This document shows positions 9,410-21,235 of a stretch of DNA of 64,000 nt, piece by piece; position 1 is the first letter of the stretch; every line of letters begins with the position of its first letter. The notes under the pieces are model-generated. The model had not been told where the DNA came from. It saw nothing but the letters and a program-made list of their open reading frames with translations, and did no database searches. Both the position numbers and the translations under genes were made by a program. Source of the DNA: Apricaphanius iberus. Its lineage: Eukaryota > Chordata > Actinopteri > Cyprinodontiformes > Aphaniidae. The stretch covers positions 558,001 through 622,000 of the forward strand of contig JAPXFQ010001946.1 of the NCBI GenBank assembly GCA_028564705.1. Direction: 5' to 3'.

Positions 9410-9770
9410 TAGTTTTTTATGAATATGTATGCCATCTATTGTAAATAAGACGTTTAGTTTTTTAATGCACGAGTACACATGCACATTATCTACATATTTC
9501 TAACCATTTTTAATTATTTAAACATCCTCAATGTATCCTGCTGCGTTGGATATTACACTCTGGGTATGCCAATTTATATTTAATGTTATCTTTAATAACT
9601 GCACACTCTTAAACTCTTTTTGTTTTATATATACTTTTCCACTTCTGAGTCTCAATTAATGTTTGTGTTTTCTGCTGCTTTGCTGCTGCTACTACCAAAA
9701 TTCCCTTTGTTGGACAATAAAGGATTATGTATTCTTCTCAATTTAATTCTATTCTGTTTTATTTCTGCAC
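9410..9770 (+). repeat. LINE 3' untranslated tail
   Basis: An AT-rich tract ending TGTTGGACAATAAAGGATTATG, a typical LINE 3' terminus of the CR1/L2/Rex1-like group. The tail at 35109-35290 is similar (GGGACGATAAAAGATTG). It probably belongs to the fragment at 8595-8935. Confidence 0.5.
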
Positions 9771-12670
9771 TGAATTTTTCATTGTACATGGTATTAGTCT
9801 TCACCATTCCATCACATTTTTTTCAGATTTGGGATTTTGACTCTTAGACCCGTGAAATGAAAAGTCATTTTTTTATTGTAGTGATTGTTTTTTGAATTAA
9901 AATCTTTTTTGCCTCATTACCATCCACTGGTTTTCCATACTGTGGATTTGTTTTGGTCTTTATACTTACACAGGAAGAGGAAGTCATTTAAATATATCTA
10001 ATCAGTATGAGAGAATAACCGATTACTGGCAATCTTTCAGTTTAATGATGACCCCTCTATCCTCCAATTTATGTATTTTGCTGTGTTAGTAATGTAAATA
10101 TAAATATTTCCGTTTGTTGGCTGAATTCTATGCTGCCTGTGCAGTGTGATGCAGAAAATGTTGGATAAATTGTGTCAAAATCAACATCCTGATGCCCTTG
10201 TGATGTTGATAATGACAAGCTTTATTTTCCATCTCGCTAATCTCTAACCAATATTTTTCTAACCTGTTTGTCATCCTTGCCCCCTCCCCCCGGTCCTTGC
10301 TGTTCTCAATCTCTGAACCTGAACAACCCAAGCATCTGCATTAATCAACCCCTCGGCAGGCAGATGAGCCACTAATCCCCCCCCCCCCCCCCAATCCACC
10401 ACTTTATATACTACCACTCTCATTTCTCCCTGCCTGAAACATGGTCATTCTGCTGTAATGGTCGTCACGGGATTAAGTGAGAGCTTTAAGCTTCTTCTCA
10501 CTGTCAGAATGTCGCGGTCCACCGTCAGCATGAACAACCACCTCAGACCTCGGCTATGAAAAACAGATATTGGGATTTAGTGGGACAGAGCAGGAAAAGG
10601 AGAGAGTGTTTACAGATGGGCCTGGCAGAGAGGGGGGCCTCAGGTACGAGGCGTAATCTTTCCACAACAATATGGTTCACACAATTAAAACTACAACAGC
10701 GTCTGTCAATATTAGCGGGAAGACAGATAGCAGCCGTCATGTCACTTTAATCCTTGATAAACCAGTCCATGTTAATCCTTTATTTACTGCTTTAAACTGC
10801 TTTCACACAACAGACGACAAGTTGATTTATTTTTATTTTTACAAGTCGGGAAAGTTTTCCATTCAAAAGCCATTTGTGTGTTCTTGTTTTTTTTTTACTG
10901 AAACGTTTTTTATACTTTTTTAGTTTTGATATTTAAATCTTCTACTTCACTTTTACAATTCATAGTCATCATTTTTGTTTTAAAGAGTATAAAATGAGTT
11001 TTTCCTTTTTTTCTTATATTTGTAACCCAGGATTTTTAAATGTCTGATAGAAGAAGCAAAAAGGGAAAGCTACTGCAATATTTCGGCTAAAGTAAGCTTG
11101 ATATTTCCAAAACTACCCCTACAAGTCATGGGTCAGCCACACCACATATCCAACATTTCTAAAAATCAGTAGATTGGTAGCCACACAGCAAGAAGTTTTG
11201 GAGTGAGCTTTAAAATAGGTATGAACTATTATTTTAAAACATGATTTTACACTGCAGAGGAATATTTTTAACTGGAGATAATTAGAGAGTAAAACAAACA
11301 GCATTATGTTTAAAGAATTATTTTATATCCAGATATTTTAATATATCTGCATTTTTAAAATTAGAACAAAACTCAATCTACTTTTCGTTTCCTCTAATTA
11401 TTTGCTCTTTTATTATTATATGATTATTTATTAATGTATGATTACCTGACACTTTTAAAATCAGCAAAAATCAAAAACTTTGACTCAAGAACCGGATGTT
11501 AGTCAGCATAGTCAAACGTAGCATTTTACTAAAAGTGAAAACAGACACAAACAGTATAAAACTCCAGCACTGTTACTCTGCCCTATTATGGTGAAGAAGT
11601 TGAATAAAAAAATGTCAAAGGCAAGCTTTTATCCGGGACCTGTTTGCCTTCATGAACCAAATGGATAAAAGTTAGATGAGTGTTTAGTGTTTCATATGTA
11701 TATAAAACAAACTAAATAGCCCAAGGTGATTCCCTCTTCCTGATCTTCATTTTTACGTATTTCCTTCCAAACAGTTTTAATTTCTTGTAACCTATTAAAG
11801 TGGTCTTGAACATAGATTCTCCAAATAATCTCAGCTCATTCAGGTCTTGTTTTCTTTTTTGTTTGTTTGTCTGTTTGTTTGTTTTGTTTTTTTTTTTGTT
11901 TTTTTTTTTTTTGGGGGGGGTGTCCAGTTTAGGATTTAGTAACCTGAAGTTTTGAGCAGCTCACTTAAAAAAGCACAGAGAAGCAATTATTCATCAGTTT
12001 CATTACTTTATGAACAAATCTAGCAGGTTTTAAGGTAGGGTTTCTTTTCTATTTGAGGTCAGTGAACAGTTAAATCTCAGACAAAACCTGGTAACCAATG
12101 GGACCCCTGGTTCCTCTCTAGTCGATTCCCAGACTTCTCTGCTGCTCTCAGTGAGCATTAATGTGACATCCACTTTGAAATTAGGTAGCGGATTGAATTA
12201 GGGCTTTAAAATCCTTTTGAAGACGCTCATTCAGACGTGAAAAGATTAAGGGGTTACAATGAAAAGGGATTCTAGTTAAAACTTACATTATCACAGACTA
12301 AAAAAAACTATGGTGCATTTGAAGCCATTTGACAATCTGTAAAAACGATTGCTTTGTGGACGAGTGAATGAAATTATAGAGCGGGGACTGCGCAGACCTC
12401 GCTTTCTCTCATCAACCTTGCAAATGGACACGGCGTGTGGAGCAGACACACTTTCATTTGTGACTGAATAAAGGCTCAGGGGCAGAGCAGCCGAACAGCA
12501 GGTGAAGTTATTCACCTCAAGGTAATATTTACCGAGACAAGATGGAGAGAGAAAGGAGAGTAATTCATTGTTACCAGGAGGAGAGGATATATGCTAAAAA
12601 ACAAACTGAAACTTAAATTAAAAATAAATAGAAATACCTAATTTCCCCTTTCAGTCTGGATTTGTATTTC
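9771..12670. other. AT-rich tract, no gene seen; low-complexity runs
   Basis: No coding region is recognised. It holds a run of 16 C at 10377-10392 and a T-rich/G-rich low-complexity run at about 11838-11928. The ORFs here (for example 10672-10923) show no family resemblance or codon bias. Confidence 0.5.
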
Positions 12671-12827
12671 TGAAGTTTGTTGCCTGGTTATTATCATTGT
12701 CCTCCTCATCTCCAGGTGTTGATTAGTATTGAGACACAGTGTCTCTCTTTCACCTACACAAGGACGGATGGTTTAGAGCCCAATTTTCTAACTATCCTTC
12801 TCTGTCAACGGAGTGTGTATGCTTCTG

Positions 12828-13282
12828 ATTGGTCAGCTCAACAACAGCCGGAGATCATTTCACCAGAACGGTGCTCTATAGGTTTAGTTTTACCACTGAC
12901 ATCAGTACAAAGATTCGCTGATTGGTTGACGCCCCTCATTTGCTGGCTAAAAGTTCTGTTTTCCCAACTTCACACAGCAACTGGTCAGACGGTCCATCAA
13001 CGCGTCCGAGAAGCAGCTGTGTGATTCGCTGATGGCCGCTGCGTAGCGTGACTTGCTACATGGCAGCTTGACGGCCACTTTTTGCGTAGGTACCAAAGAC
13101 TTTGCATGTAAGCTAGATGCTGCCTGGACATGCTGACCGGTGTGAACGCAGTGTAGTGCCTTCATAGTGCGCAGCATGGTGTTTAATGAAACACTTATAA
13201 AGTTTTGGTTCATGGCCATAGGTTCTTTCTCTTCCTTCTTCTTGTTAAATCCAGAATTCACAAGAATTGTAAATTGACGTCA
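12828..13282. promoter_or_regulatory. Possible promoter-like cluster (two inverted CCAAT boxes and a CRE)
   Basis: ATTGG (inverted CCAAT) occurs at 12828-12832 and 12921-12925, each preceded by CTG, and a palindromic TGACGTCA (CRE) at 13275-13282. The interval is more GC-rich than its surroundings. No gene is visible downstream, and the same features could belong to an unrecognised transposon end. Confidence 0.2.
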
Positions 13283-13984
13283 CATCAGCGTGTAAGCGGC
13301 GAGCACTGGAAATTCGGCTACCAGATCGCAGACTATTATGCAGCACATAGGCTGTTCAAAATAATGGGATTACACATGGGTGGGCTCATTTTACTTAGTT
13401 TAAAATGTTTCATTACCCACTACAATTACAAAACTGAACATGATTATAATTTCTTTAGAAATCCAGCCCCGTGCTCCTTTAATCGGGTTGCCGTGGTATT
13501 GATTGCACTAACAGACTCTCCAAGAAGTCTCTGCTCCATCTTTTTTTTGGAAAGTCAAATTCTATTTCTGCTATGTATTTGAGGACGTACTCTGCAACTT
13601 TGATACCTTAAGAAAAGGTGTTTTGTTCTGGTGACACACCAGCATTTGTTAGTTTCATTTTCAGCGTTATCAATGCATGCAAGCTGCTGAAAACCGTACT
13701 ATTCAACTTTTCTCTCCCAGGACGCCTTCTGAAAGTACTGACTAAGTTTTGCTAAGTTTTGCTCCACGGTGTGGAGACTACTCTTAGTAATTTACCTCTT
13801 CGCTCAACATTACTGCTTGGAATTGACACAATATTAGTTCAATGTGCTTCGTTGTGTTGGCTAGCGAGTTTCTAAAACCATCAGTACACTGGCCTCTTCA
13901 GATGCACCCTACAGAGATTTCGTTTTTGCAACAGAGACACCTTTTCTGCTTTGCACTTCACTTTCCACTAACCTGGTCCTCATC

Positions 13985-14284
13985 AAGCTAATCAGTGACT
14001 CCCTATATATCTGGGTTGAGTCTACCAGCTTCTTGTTAGATTGTCTAGCATGCTCTTAGCTTTCCAGAAATCAGTATCCTATTCTGCCCTTCAGTTCTGG
14101 CCACGCTGCCAGTTATCCTCAACCAAGATTCTGCCTTTGCCCTCTTTGGGTTTGTTTGCCCACGCTGCCTGCTTACCTGGATTATTGACCTCTGCCTGTC
14201 TCCTGGACTCAAATAAAGCCTTTTAGACCTTTTCTCTGTCTCTGCAATCGTGTTTGTGGGTTCCTCCTGTTCTGAGCCGTTACA
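13985..14284 (+). repeat. Possible solo LTR, 3' end
   Basis: This pyrimidine-rich tract (CTGCCTGTCTCCTGGACTC) has AATAAA at 14212-14217 and ends with CTGAGCCGTTACA, a layout common at the 3' end of fish gypsy LTRs. A matching TG start and target duplication were not found, so this is tentative. Confidence 0.3.
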
Positions 14285-15235
14285 ATATTAGCGCCTAATA
14301 AACCAAACAATCACAGTGGCGGGCTGGGCATTGCAAGGTTAGGGAGTGTTCCTGTATTTGCCTATCTCTACCAGCCATCAGCCTGAGGAGCTTTAGATTG
14401 CGTACACTAGCACTCATGTTGTAAATCTCTTATTACTATTTAGACACACTTTTGATTCTGGATGCAGTTTACAATGATTTCCAGACAAGGCAATGTTTTT
14501 TAATTTTCAGCTGAACTTTCTCTAACATGCTGAATACGACATTACAATGAGCTGTTTCCATTTTATTTCTAACTGAGGCAATTTATTTGATTGAAGTATA
14601 GAAGTATTTTTTATAAAAATTCTTAAAAGGTCTCTCAAAATCAAGCTTTCAGGCTTAATTTCAACACCACCCCACTCCCAAATAATGATTTGTGTTGCGT
14701 TTCCAACAACTTAGCATATAGTGGATAAACCTAGAATTGATCAAATTTGAACATTCTCACCCTGCAAACTGTTGACTTTGAACAAACTATTTTTGCTGTT
14801 TACAATTAATGGATAAAGTGTTAATTAATGCAGAGGTGTGAAAGCACTCAGGCATTCATATCACATAGCAATTGCATCCAAAAGTGAATAGAGTAATAAC
14901 TAAAGTGTAAAAATACTTTTTATATCCATTTCAACTCTTATTTGATTAGAAATAACAGACGCTCTACAAATTGCCTGACTGTAGGGGATAGTTAATGTAT
15001 TAGTTATTTTATTGTTGTGTGTTATTGCAGTTACTGTAAATTAGGTTTCAGAAACATGACCCAGTGATGGACAACCTTTGCGTCAGAATGCTTTACTTTC
15101 TGATTAATTTCACTGATTGACTCAGTGTATAAACTTACATATATAAAAGTATACATTCTTACTTTTTTTACCCATTAGCCTGCAAAACTTTTTTTTATTA
15201 TAGATTATATACCTCAGTGTATGAATAAGCCTGTC
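14285..15235. other. No gene seen
   Basis: AT-rich sequence without recognisable coding or repeat content. Confidence 0.5.
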
Positions 15236-15658
15236 ATACACTCAGTCTTTCCCAGTGTTTCCTCTCTGGGGGCCCCCTGCATCAGGAGCGGTGGTCGGCT
15301 GTGGCTGCCTGAGTGCCCCCCTTGTAGTGCTTGGGTGGAGGTGACGGTACCAGCCGTCCTTCCTCTGAGCGCCCTGGGTCAGTGCCTTGGTTGCTGCTGC
15401 TGATCTGCTGCTGCCGATGCAGATGCCTCCCATGATGATTTCCTGGCTCATCTGTGCTCAGCCCGCTGTTTTTGTAGCTTTTAAGTGTGTGTGTGTGTGG
15501 CTGATGGGTTGGGAGGGGGGTGTAGTTGCGATGATCATTTTATTTTTGGTTTTTGAAGGGGCGGTTGGGGGGTTCTGGGGTCATTTTAAAATCTGTAAAG
15601 CACTTTGAGAAACTGTGTTTGAAAAGCGCTTTATAAATAAAGTTTGATTTGATTTGTC
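15236..15658 (+). repeat. LINE 3' tail ending in AAGTTTGATTTGATTTG
   Basis: A GC-rich stretch (15260-15470) is followed by GTAAAGCACTTTGAGA, AAAAGCGCTTTATAAATAAAG and repeated TTTGA. The same end recurs at 63700-63780 with the shared words GGGGTCATTTTAA and CTGTAAAGCACTTTGAGA, so the two are one family. The family name is not certain. Confidence 0.6.
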
Positions 15659-15915
15659 TATAAAAAGCAAGAAAATTGATCAATATGCAATATGCAATAA
15701 GCACATTAAAACTATAACTAAAGTTAGAAGGGGTTTCTTGAGCATTTTGCTAAAGTTTATGTATTAAATAAAAGTAACTTTAATGAATGTAACAGATTTG
15801 ATTATTTCTGTATATTTCAGCATGTAAAAATAACTGTCTTCTTTGTTTCTATAAAAGTAATTAGGTCATATATTTTAAATGTTTGTGTAAATTCATGTAT
15901 ATACAGATCATTAGT

Positions 15916-16252
15916 AGGGATGCACCGATGTTGATATCGTTCCTATTTACTGTATCGGTATTGGTTAAAGTTAATCAATACCATGAACCGATACTTAAGA
16001 TGTGGAAACTGCAATAATTTCACCAAAATGTATTTCTTTTCCTGTTGAAATTTTACTTTTGCAGTCATTTTTTAATTATTATTTTTTTTCTAATTCACCA
16101 TAATATGTCGTACCAAGCAGAGAAGAATATAAAACCTGTCTTCTAATTTATTGCATTTTTGTGTATAGTAGAAGTATTGGCAAGTACTCAGATCCAAGTA
16201 TTGGTATCGTACAGTTTATTTATTTTTTTTTTAAGTGGTATCGTTGCATCCT
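15916..16252 (+). mobile_element. hAT-like MITE, copy 1
   Basis: The left end reads TAGGGATGCACCGAT and the right end, reversed, TAAGGATGCAACGAT (13 of 15 identical). It has no coding capacity. Inside are GTATCGGTATTGG and AAGTATTGGCAAGTACTCAG. A second copy lies reversed at 44885-45236. No clean target duplication was found. Confidence 0.6.
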
Positions 16253-17103
16253 TAGTGCCTATTCCACATGGCACACAGTTTATGTAATTCAATACTGTTT
16301 GAAACAGTATCGCAATATCAATGCCACAGTACATGACAGACGAAGATGATGACTCAAATTAACGGCAGAATAAACTCCTTGTGGCTCATGCATTTGTGTT
16401 CACAGTAGTAGGTTTGTTTTGCGGAAGCTGTGTCATGTCCTTCTGCCTTGTCGTAATGTATTTCCAAGTCTAAATCATCTCCTTTAATTCCTTGGTGTAA
16501 CTTGTTGTTGTCATTTGAAATACACATGATTACTGAGGTCAACAGGAATAATTGTTGAGTAATTTTCATCACTTTTGTACACAAAGTGTTTACTGTTCAT
16601 ATTCAATTACGTTTTTTATTCTGAGATAAAGCAAACAAACTTCTGCCAGATAAGGAACATGACTAGCCTGGTTTCAAACATACTTTTTGCTCACTTATCA
16701 AACTCTGTGAAATATTGCAACAGACTAAATTTCACTTAGGGATGGAATATTGCTAGTCACACAAATATCTTGCGACAATCAGGATCGAAACAAAACAAAC
16801 CAATACCAGCTAAATGGCCTGGATAACTTGATAGCATGGAGAAAGCATTGGGTAAAAGTGAAAGTATCACATGTTTAACGGTATATACAAAACCATAACA
16901 TTACCAACTAAAGGTTCAAACGAAAGCTCAAATGTACCAAAATGTGAAAAATAATGAATACCCATCTTTTTGTGTTTGGTAATGAATTACTGGTCATCAT
17001 TGTAAAGTCATTTCAATATTATTTTCAACATAATTGACAGTTTGCTATAAAAATAATGCTAAACTTAATGGCACCCGTTTAGCAGTGATTACCATTTACA
17101 TAT
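16253..17103. other. No gene seen
   Basis: AT-rich DNA. The ORF at 16354-16584 resembles nothing known. Confidence 0.5.
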
Positions 17104-17109
17104 GTTGCT

Positions 17110-18109
17110 ATGGCGGCGCACATTGTTGCAGTGGCTTCTCCAGCTCCCGGAATCAAGCCTAACTTGTTGCCTTTTGTGTGCACTTTTAGCATTAATTTAG
17201 TGCTGAATTCACGGCTGAAGTACAGCTCAACTGAACTGACGGACATCAGGGACAGTTCGGTTATTATATTATCAGAAAAACTTAAATCTGCTCTCGGACG
17301 CCAACGGCTCCTGAGGACAACGGAGTGGCGCAGCAGGATTCGGAAAGCAACAGGTAAGAGGAAACGATGTGCGCGAAAACAGAAGAGAGGGAAGCGGGCG
17401 GATGTGCTGATACCAACTCTCTTCCTGGCCAACGTCCGCTCACTGGATAACAAACTGGAATTGTTACGTGTTGTTGAGTTTTTTTACAGAGATTCGGAAC
17501 TGTGCTGTTCTTTGCCTAACAGAATCCTGGCTCAATAACAGCATGCCAGACTCAGCCTTCCAGATTGAAGGGCTTCAGTTTTTCCGAGCGGACCGCAACC
17601 ACCGGTCAGGTAAAACACGGGGAGGAGGACTCTGTGTGTACGTGAATGAAGGTTGGTGTACGAACTGCAGACTGGTGGAAAGCTCCTGCTCTGAGACGAT
17701 AGAGCTTATGACTGTAAAATGTCTGCCATTTTATCTGCCACGAGAGTTAACTGCAGTGTTCGTCACCATTGTTTACATTCGACCGGGTGCAAATGCCAAC
17801 GAAGCATCAAAGGAGCTATTTGACACCATGAGCTCGTTGCAGACAAAGCACCCGGAGACGTTTTATGTGGTTGCGGGGGACTTTAACCACGTGAAACTGA
17901 CGGACACTCTGCCAAGTTTTTACCAGCATGTCACCTTTCCTACATGTGGAGAAAATTCTCTGGACTGTGTGTACAGCAACATCCGCAGTGCGTACAAAGC
18001 TTTTCCTCACCCCCATCTTTGCCTCTCCGATCACATCTCCATCCTGCTGGCGCCAGCATACCAACGAAGAGAACTATCACTGTGCGGCCCAGAGATGCGG
18101 CTTGTGTGA
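17110..18109 (+). pseudogene. LINE AP-endonuclease region, frameshifted
   Basis: The first open part (17110 to about 17470) is basic before the nuclease (KRKRCARKQKRGKRAD) and reaches TLFLANVRSLDNKLELL, the usual endonuclease start. A frameshift near 17465-17480 moves to the frame of 17468-18109, which has LTESWL, a Gly-rich GKTRGGGLCVYVNEGW, VAGDFNHVKL, and CLSDHISILL, carrying the catalytic Asp and His of the family. It stops at 18107-18109. A further 17928-18344 frame (DLEEYTSSVLGFISKCADDV) is the linker after the nuclease. Confidence 0.8.
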
Positions 18110-18329
18110 TCCAGGACTGTTTTCAGTGCACAGGGTCTTCAAAGAGGCAACTACACATGAAGGAGAGTTGGACCTGGAGGAATATACATCATCTGTTCTT
18201 GGTTTCATCTCCAAATGTGCTGATGATGTCACCACCACCTCAACCATTTCTATGCCCACTTTTAGTTCCCTGATGTCTCCCCCAGCACCAAACTTATACC
18301 ACCCCCTGGTGTCACGCCCATCAGTGTGG

Positions 18330-19381
18330 CCAAAGCAGATGTAAGGAAGACCCTTCAGTGTATCAACCCTCATAAAGCAGCAGGGCCCGACAACATCCCA
18401 GGGCGGGTACTGAGGGACTGTGCATACCAGCTGGCTGAGGTGCTGGCAGACATCTTTTTACACCTCACTGTCACTGTCATCTGTCCCCACCTCCTTAAAG
18501 ACTGCCACGATTGTCCCCGTCCCCAAGTGCTACACAGTGACAAGCCTGAATGACTATCGGCCAATAGCTTTAACCCTGGTAGTCATTAAGTGCTTCGAGA
18601 GGTTGGTCATGACCCACATCAAAGACGCCATCGATATCACTGTGGACCCCCACCAGTATGCCTATAGGAAAATTCACTGCACTGACGACGCCATATCATT
18701 GGTGGTCCACACAGCCCTGATCCATCTGGAGAGCAGAAACTCCTATGTTGGTCTGCTGTTTTTGGATTTCTCCTCAGCCTTCAAAACCATCATCCCATAG
18801 ACGCTGGTGCCACGCTGGGAAACTGGGTCTTGGACTTCCTGACAAACAGACCTCAGACTGTTAAGATCCACAACACCGTCTCCTCCACCATCACCCTCAG
18901 GACTGGCTCACCACAGGGCTGCATGTTGACCCCCCCGTTCACTCTGCTGACGAATTACTGCTCAGTGAGACACCCCAGCTGTTATATAGTTAAGTTTGTG
19001 GATGACACAACAATAGTGGGACGCATCACCAACTATGATGAGTCCAAATACAGAGAGGAGGTGGAAAACCTGGTGCAGTGGTGCGGAGAAAACAACCTCT
19101 GTACCAATGTGAAGAAGACCAAGGAGATGGTGGTGGATTTCAAGTTTCCTCTCCTTCCCCTGTACATCGGAGGAGCAGCTGTGGAAATGGTCTCCAGTTT
19201 TAGGTAACTGGGTGTGCACATATCCAAAGACCTCACCTGGAATGCCAACACTTCTCGTCTGGTCAAGAAGGCCCACCAGCGTCTCTACTTCCTGAGGAAG
19301 CTGGGGAGAGTTGGACTTGGAAGCTCCGTCCTAAGGAGTTTCTATCACTGTGCAGTGGAGAGCGTCATCTGCACCTGCATC
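18330..19381 (+). pseudogene. LINE reverse transcriptase region, frameshifted
   Basis: RT motifs in order, over shifting frames: INPHKAAGPDNIPGRVL, LNDYRPIALTLVVIKCFERL, LLFLDFSSAFKTIIP (stop just after, near 18800), GSPQGCMLTPPFT, and the catalytic box FVDD at 18995-19006 (usually FADD in this group, so an Ala to Val change). KTKEMVVDF follows, then a stop at 19204-19206, then LGVHISKDLTWNANTSRL. Reading is cut at ICTCI by the hAT element and resumes in frame at 20789. Confidence 0.8.
19374..19381 (+). repeat. 8-bp target duplication of hAT, left (CCTGCATC)
   Basis: Identical to 20781-20788. Eight bases is the standard hAT target duplication. Confidence 0.92.
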
Positions 19382-19847
19382 CAGGGCTGGACTGGGACAA
19401 AGAAAGGGACCTGGCATTTTTGCTAAGACTGGCCCACCACAATCGGCCTGACACAACTAACCAGTACATCATCCTTGCGGGCCCTGTAGATATGCATATC
19501 TACTTTTCCATTACCAAAAGCCAATACAAAACGGAGAACTAAGTGCCATGGATCAGTGTACTTACTCTGTCTTGACCAACTCCCTGGTGATCAAAGGTGG
19601 CAGGGGAGTAGGACCTACACAAAGTGAGGGCATCCTGAGAGATCCATGTGCTATGTTCAGCTGTTTTTGGAAAATGTCGTCAGGTACTGTAGGCTTGGAA
19701 ACTGAAGCTAAAGCACTAAACATGTCAGTTATTTTTGTACATGTTGAGGCATTAGCCTCTAGAATTTTATTTTTTATTTTTTTGCCCTGCAACTTCTCTG
19801 CACCTCCCTTGCATTTGCGCTTTTGTTTCTCCATCCTAAATTCACAG

Positions 19848-19849
<2 letters not shown>

Positions 19850-19919
<70 letters not shown>
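19850..19919. repeat. (TA)n microsatellite, left of inner element
   Basis: An uninterrupted TA dinucleotide tract ending at the left tip of the inner TIR element. The short ORFs in it are repeat artefacts. Confidence 0.9.
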
Positions 19920-19920
<1 letters not shown>

Positions 19921-20635
19921 TAGGGCCGGGACTCGAGTAAAATTTTAAATATAATTAATTATAGACTTTGTAATTAATTAATCGAAATTAATCGCATTTT
20001 AATCACACATAAATATTTGACCTGAGAAAAGTGAGAATTTTCTCCACATGGATTTTTAGTATGAATATTGACTGAATATGTAAGTTTAAATTATCAGAAA
20101 AAAAGAAAAAAACATAATTCTGTCAGAACACCAATAAGAGAATGAATCATGGACAAAGCGGAAATGTCTCTCAGATAGAAATAGATCAATTAACACGGTG
20201 ATGACCAGGAAGCTGCAGCACACCAACATCATCCCTCCTTGCAGAGTTGTGGAGGACGAAATCCAGTTCTGAGATTCTCTGGAGGATCGTAATGCAAGAA
20301 GCACCGCAGTGCAGCCGTGTGCACCACTTAACATGAGAGAGCACGCACAGGACAGAGTAGATGAGACCGTTCTGTCACCAAAACCTTGATGACAGGAAGA
20401 AATAGCTGCAGCATAAGTTTTAACTGTAGTGAAAGCTAAATATCTGTCCATCAGCTGCTGGAGGAACAACAGCACGCGGCTTAGCGGACATGAAACGGGA
20501 TCTGCGCCTTTCTCTGCGCACCAGCGCTGGAAGGCTGCGGTGCACAAATAGGTGCGATTAAAATGCGTTTAAAAAATTTAACGCGTTATTTTTGTGTAAT
20601 TAATTAATCTTAATTAACACATTAAAGTCCCGGCC

Positions 20636-20639
<4 letters not shown>
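19920..20639. mobile_element. Inner TIR element (TTAGGGCCGGGACT), 720 bp
   Basis: TTAGGGCCGGGACT at 19920-19933 is matched by its exact reverse complement at 20626-20639. Subterminal sequences rich in TTAATTAATT and CGCATTTTAATC are also mirrored. It lies in a TA repeat, so the target duplication cannot be read (TA, TTA or 8 bp of TA are all possible). It carries a tyrosine-recombinase-like ORF on the minus strand. Confidence 0.8.
20086..20547 (-). pseudogene. Tyrosine-recombinase-like N-terminal domain (Ngaro/DIRS/Crypton type)
   Basis: The 153-codon ORF begins AFQRWCAEKGADPVSCPLSR and continues LLFLQQLMDRYLAFTTVKTY and AAAISSCHQGF. This matches the N-terminal core-binding domain of tyrosine recombinases carried by fish Ngaro/DIRS-type retrotransposons and Cryptons. 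Only about 65 N-terminal residues look homologous. The rest (from TVSSTLSCACS) looks frameshifted, and the catalytic R...HxxR...Y part is absent. It cannot recombine DNA. It is probably a captured or decayed fragment inside the TIR element. Confidence 0.55.

Positions 20640-20708
<69 letters not shown>
20640..20708. repeat. (TA)n microsatellite, right of inner element
   Basis: A second TA tract directly after the right tip of the inner element, with one CTG interruption. Together with 19850-19919 it was one TA array before the inner element inserted. Confidence 0.85.
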
Positions 20709-20711
<3 letters not shown>

Positions 20712-20780
20712 CGACCGGCCCCTAGGTGCATTGGCCCACCGGGCATTTGCCTGGTATGCCAGATTACCAGTCCAGCACTG

Positions 20781-20788
20781 CCTGCATC
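20781..20788 (+). repeat. 8-bp target duplication of hAT, right (CCTGCATC)
   Basis: Exact partner of 19374-19381. Confidence 0.92.
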
Positions 20789-21082
20789 ACCGTGTGGCAC
20801 GGTAGCAGTACTGCTGCTGAGAGGAAGGCTCTGCAGCAGGTGGTGAAAGCTGCACAAAGGACTGTAGGGAGCACGCTTCCCACCATCTCGGACCTCTACA
20901 CTTCCCGGTGCAGGGGACGGGCCCTTCCCATCCTGAAGGACTCCACCCATCCCGCTCATAGCCTGTTTCAGCCCCTTCCCTCAGGCAGGCGGCTGAGGAG
21001 CATACAGAGCAAGACCACCAGGCTCAATAACAGCTTCTTCCCTGCAGCTGTTAGACTGCTGAACTCCAGCTGTGTCCTGTAG
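20789..21082 (+). pseudogene. LINE C-terminal region, downstream of the hAT insertion
   Basis: It resumes in the frame broken at 19381. It reads SSTAAERKALQQVVKAAQRT, then LPTISDLYTSRCRGRALPIL, then NNSFFPAAVRLLNSSCVL and a stop. This is the usual end of the RT ORF. The 3' untranslated region follows to about 21235. Confidence 0.85.
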
Positions 21083-21235
21083 AGCACATTTATTTATTTG
21101 TTTATTTGCTTGTTTTTTTCTTTCTCTAATGTATTTTAAATGGCTTTTAATTCCGGACCTGAGTCCTAATTTCATACCATCACATGTAACGTGAGATGGC
21201 ATGACAATACAAGTTCCTTGAATCCTTGAATTAAG

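Larger units (their letters stand above)
19382..20780 (+). mobile_element. hAT-type DNA transposon (1399 bp), non-autonomous
   Basis: The left end reads CAGGGCTGGACTGG and the right end, reversed, CAGTGCTGGACTGG, with exact 8-bp duplications CCTGCATC on both sides. No hAT transposase is visible. It carries its own cargo: two (TA)n tracts and a second TIR element (19920-20639). It lies inside the LINE RT and is the younger of the two, because the LINE frame is continuous when the element and one duplication are skipped. Confidence 0.88.
17104..21235 (+). mobile_element. CR1/L2/Rex1-type LINE, split by a hAT transposon
   Basis: The copy starts near 17104 and ends at repeated CCTTGAATCCTTGAATT near 21235. 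It encodes an AP-like endonuclease (17397-18109), an RT (18330-19381) and a C-terminal region (20789-21082). A hAT element fills 19382-20780. Before that insertion the LINE had already lost the linker between endonuclease and RT and gained frameshifts and stops. Confidence 0.85.

Noticed and set aside
19548..19940. 130-codon ORF ending in an IY repeat
   Set aside because: Runs into the (TA)n tract; no domain. Also overlaps hAT non-coding sequence.
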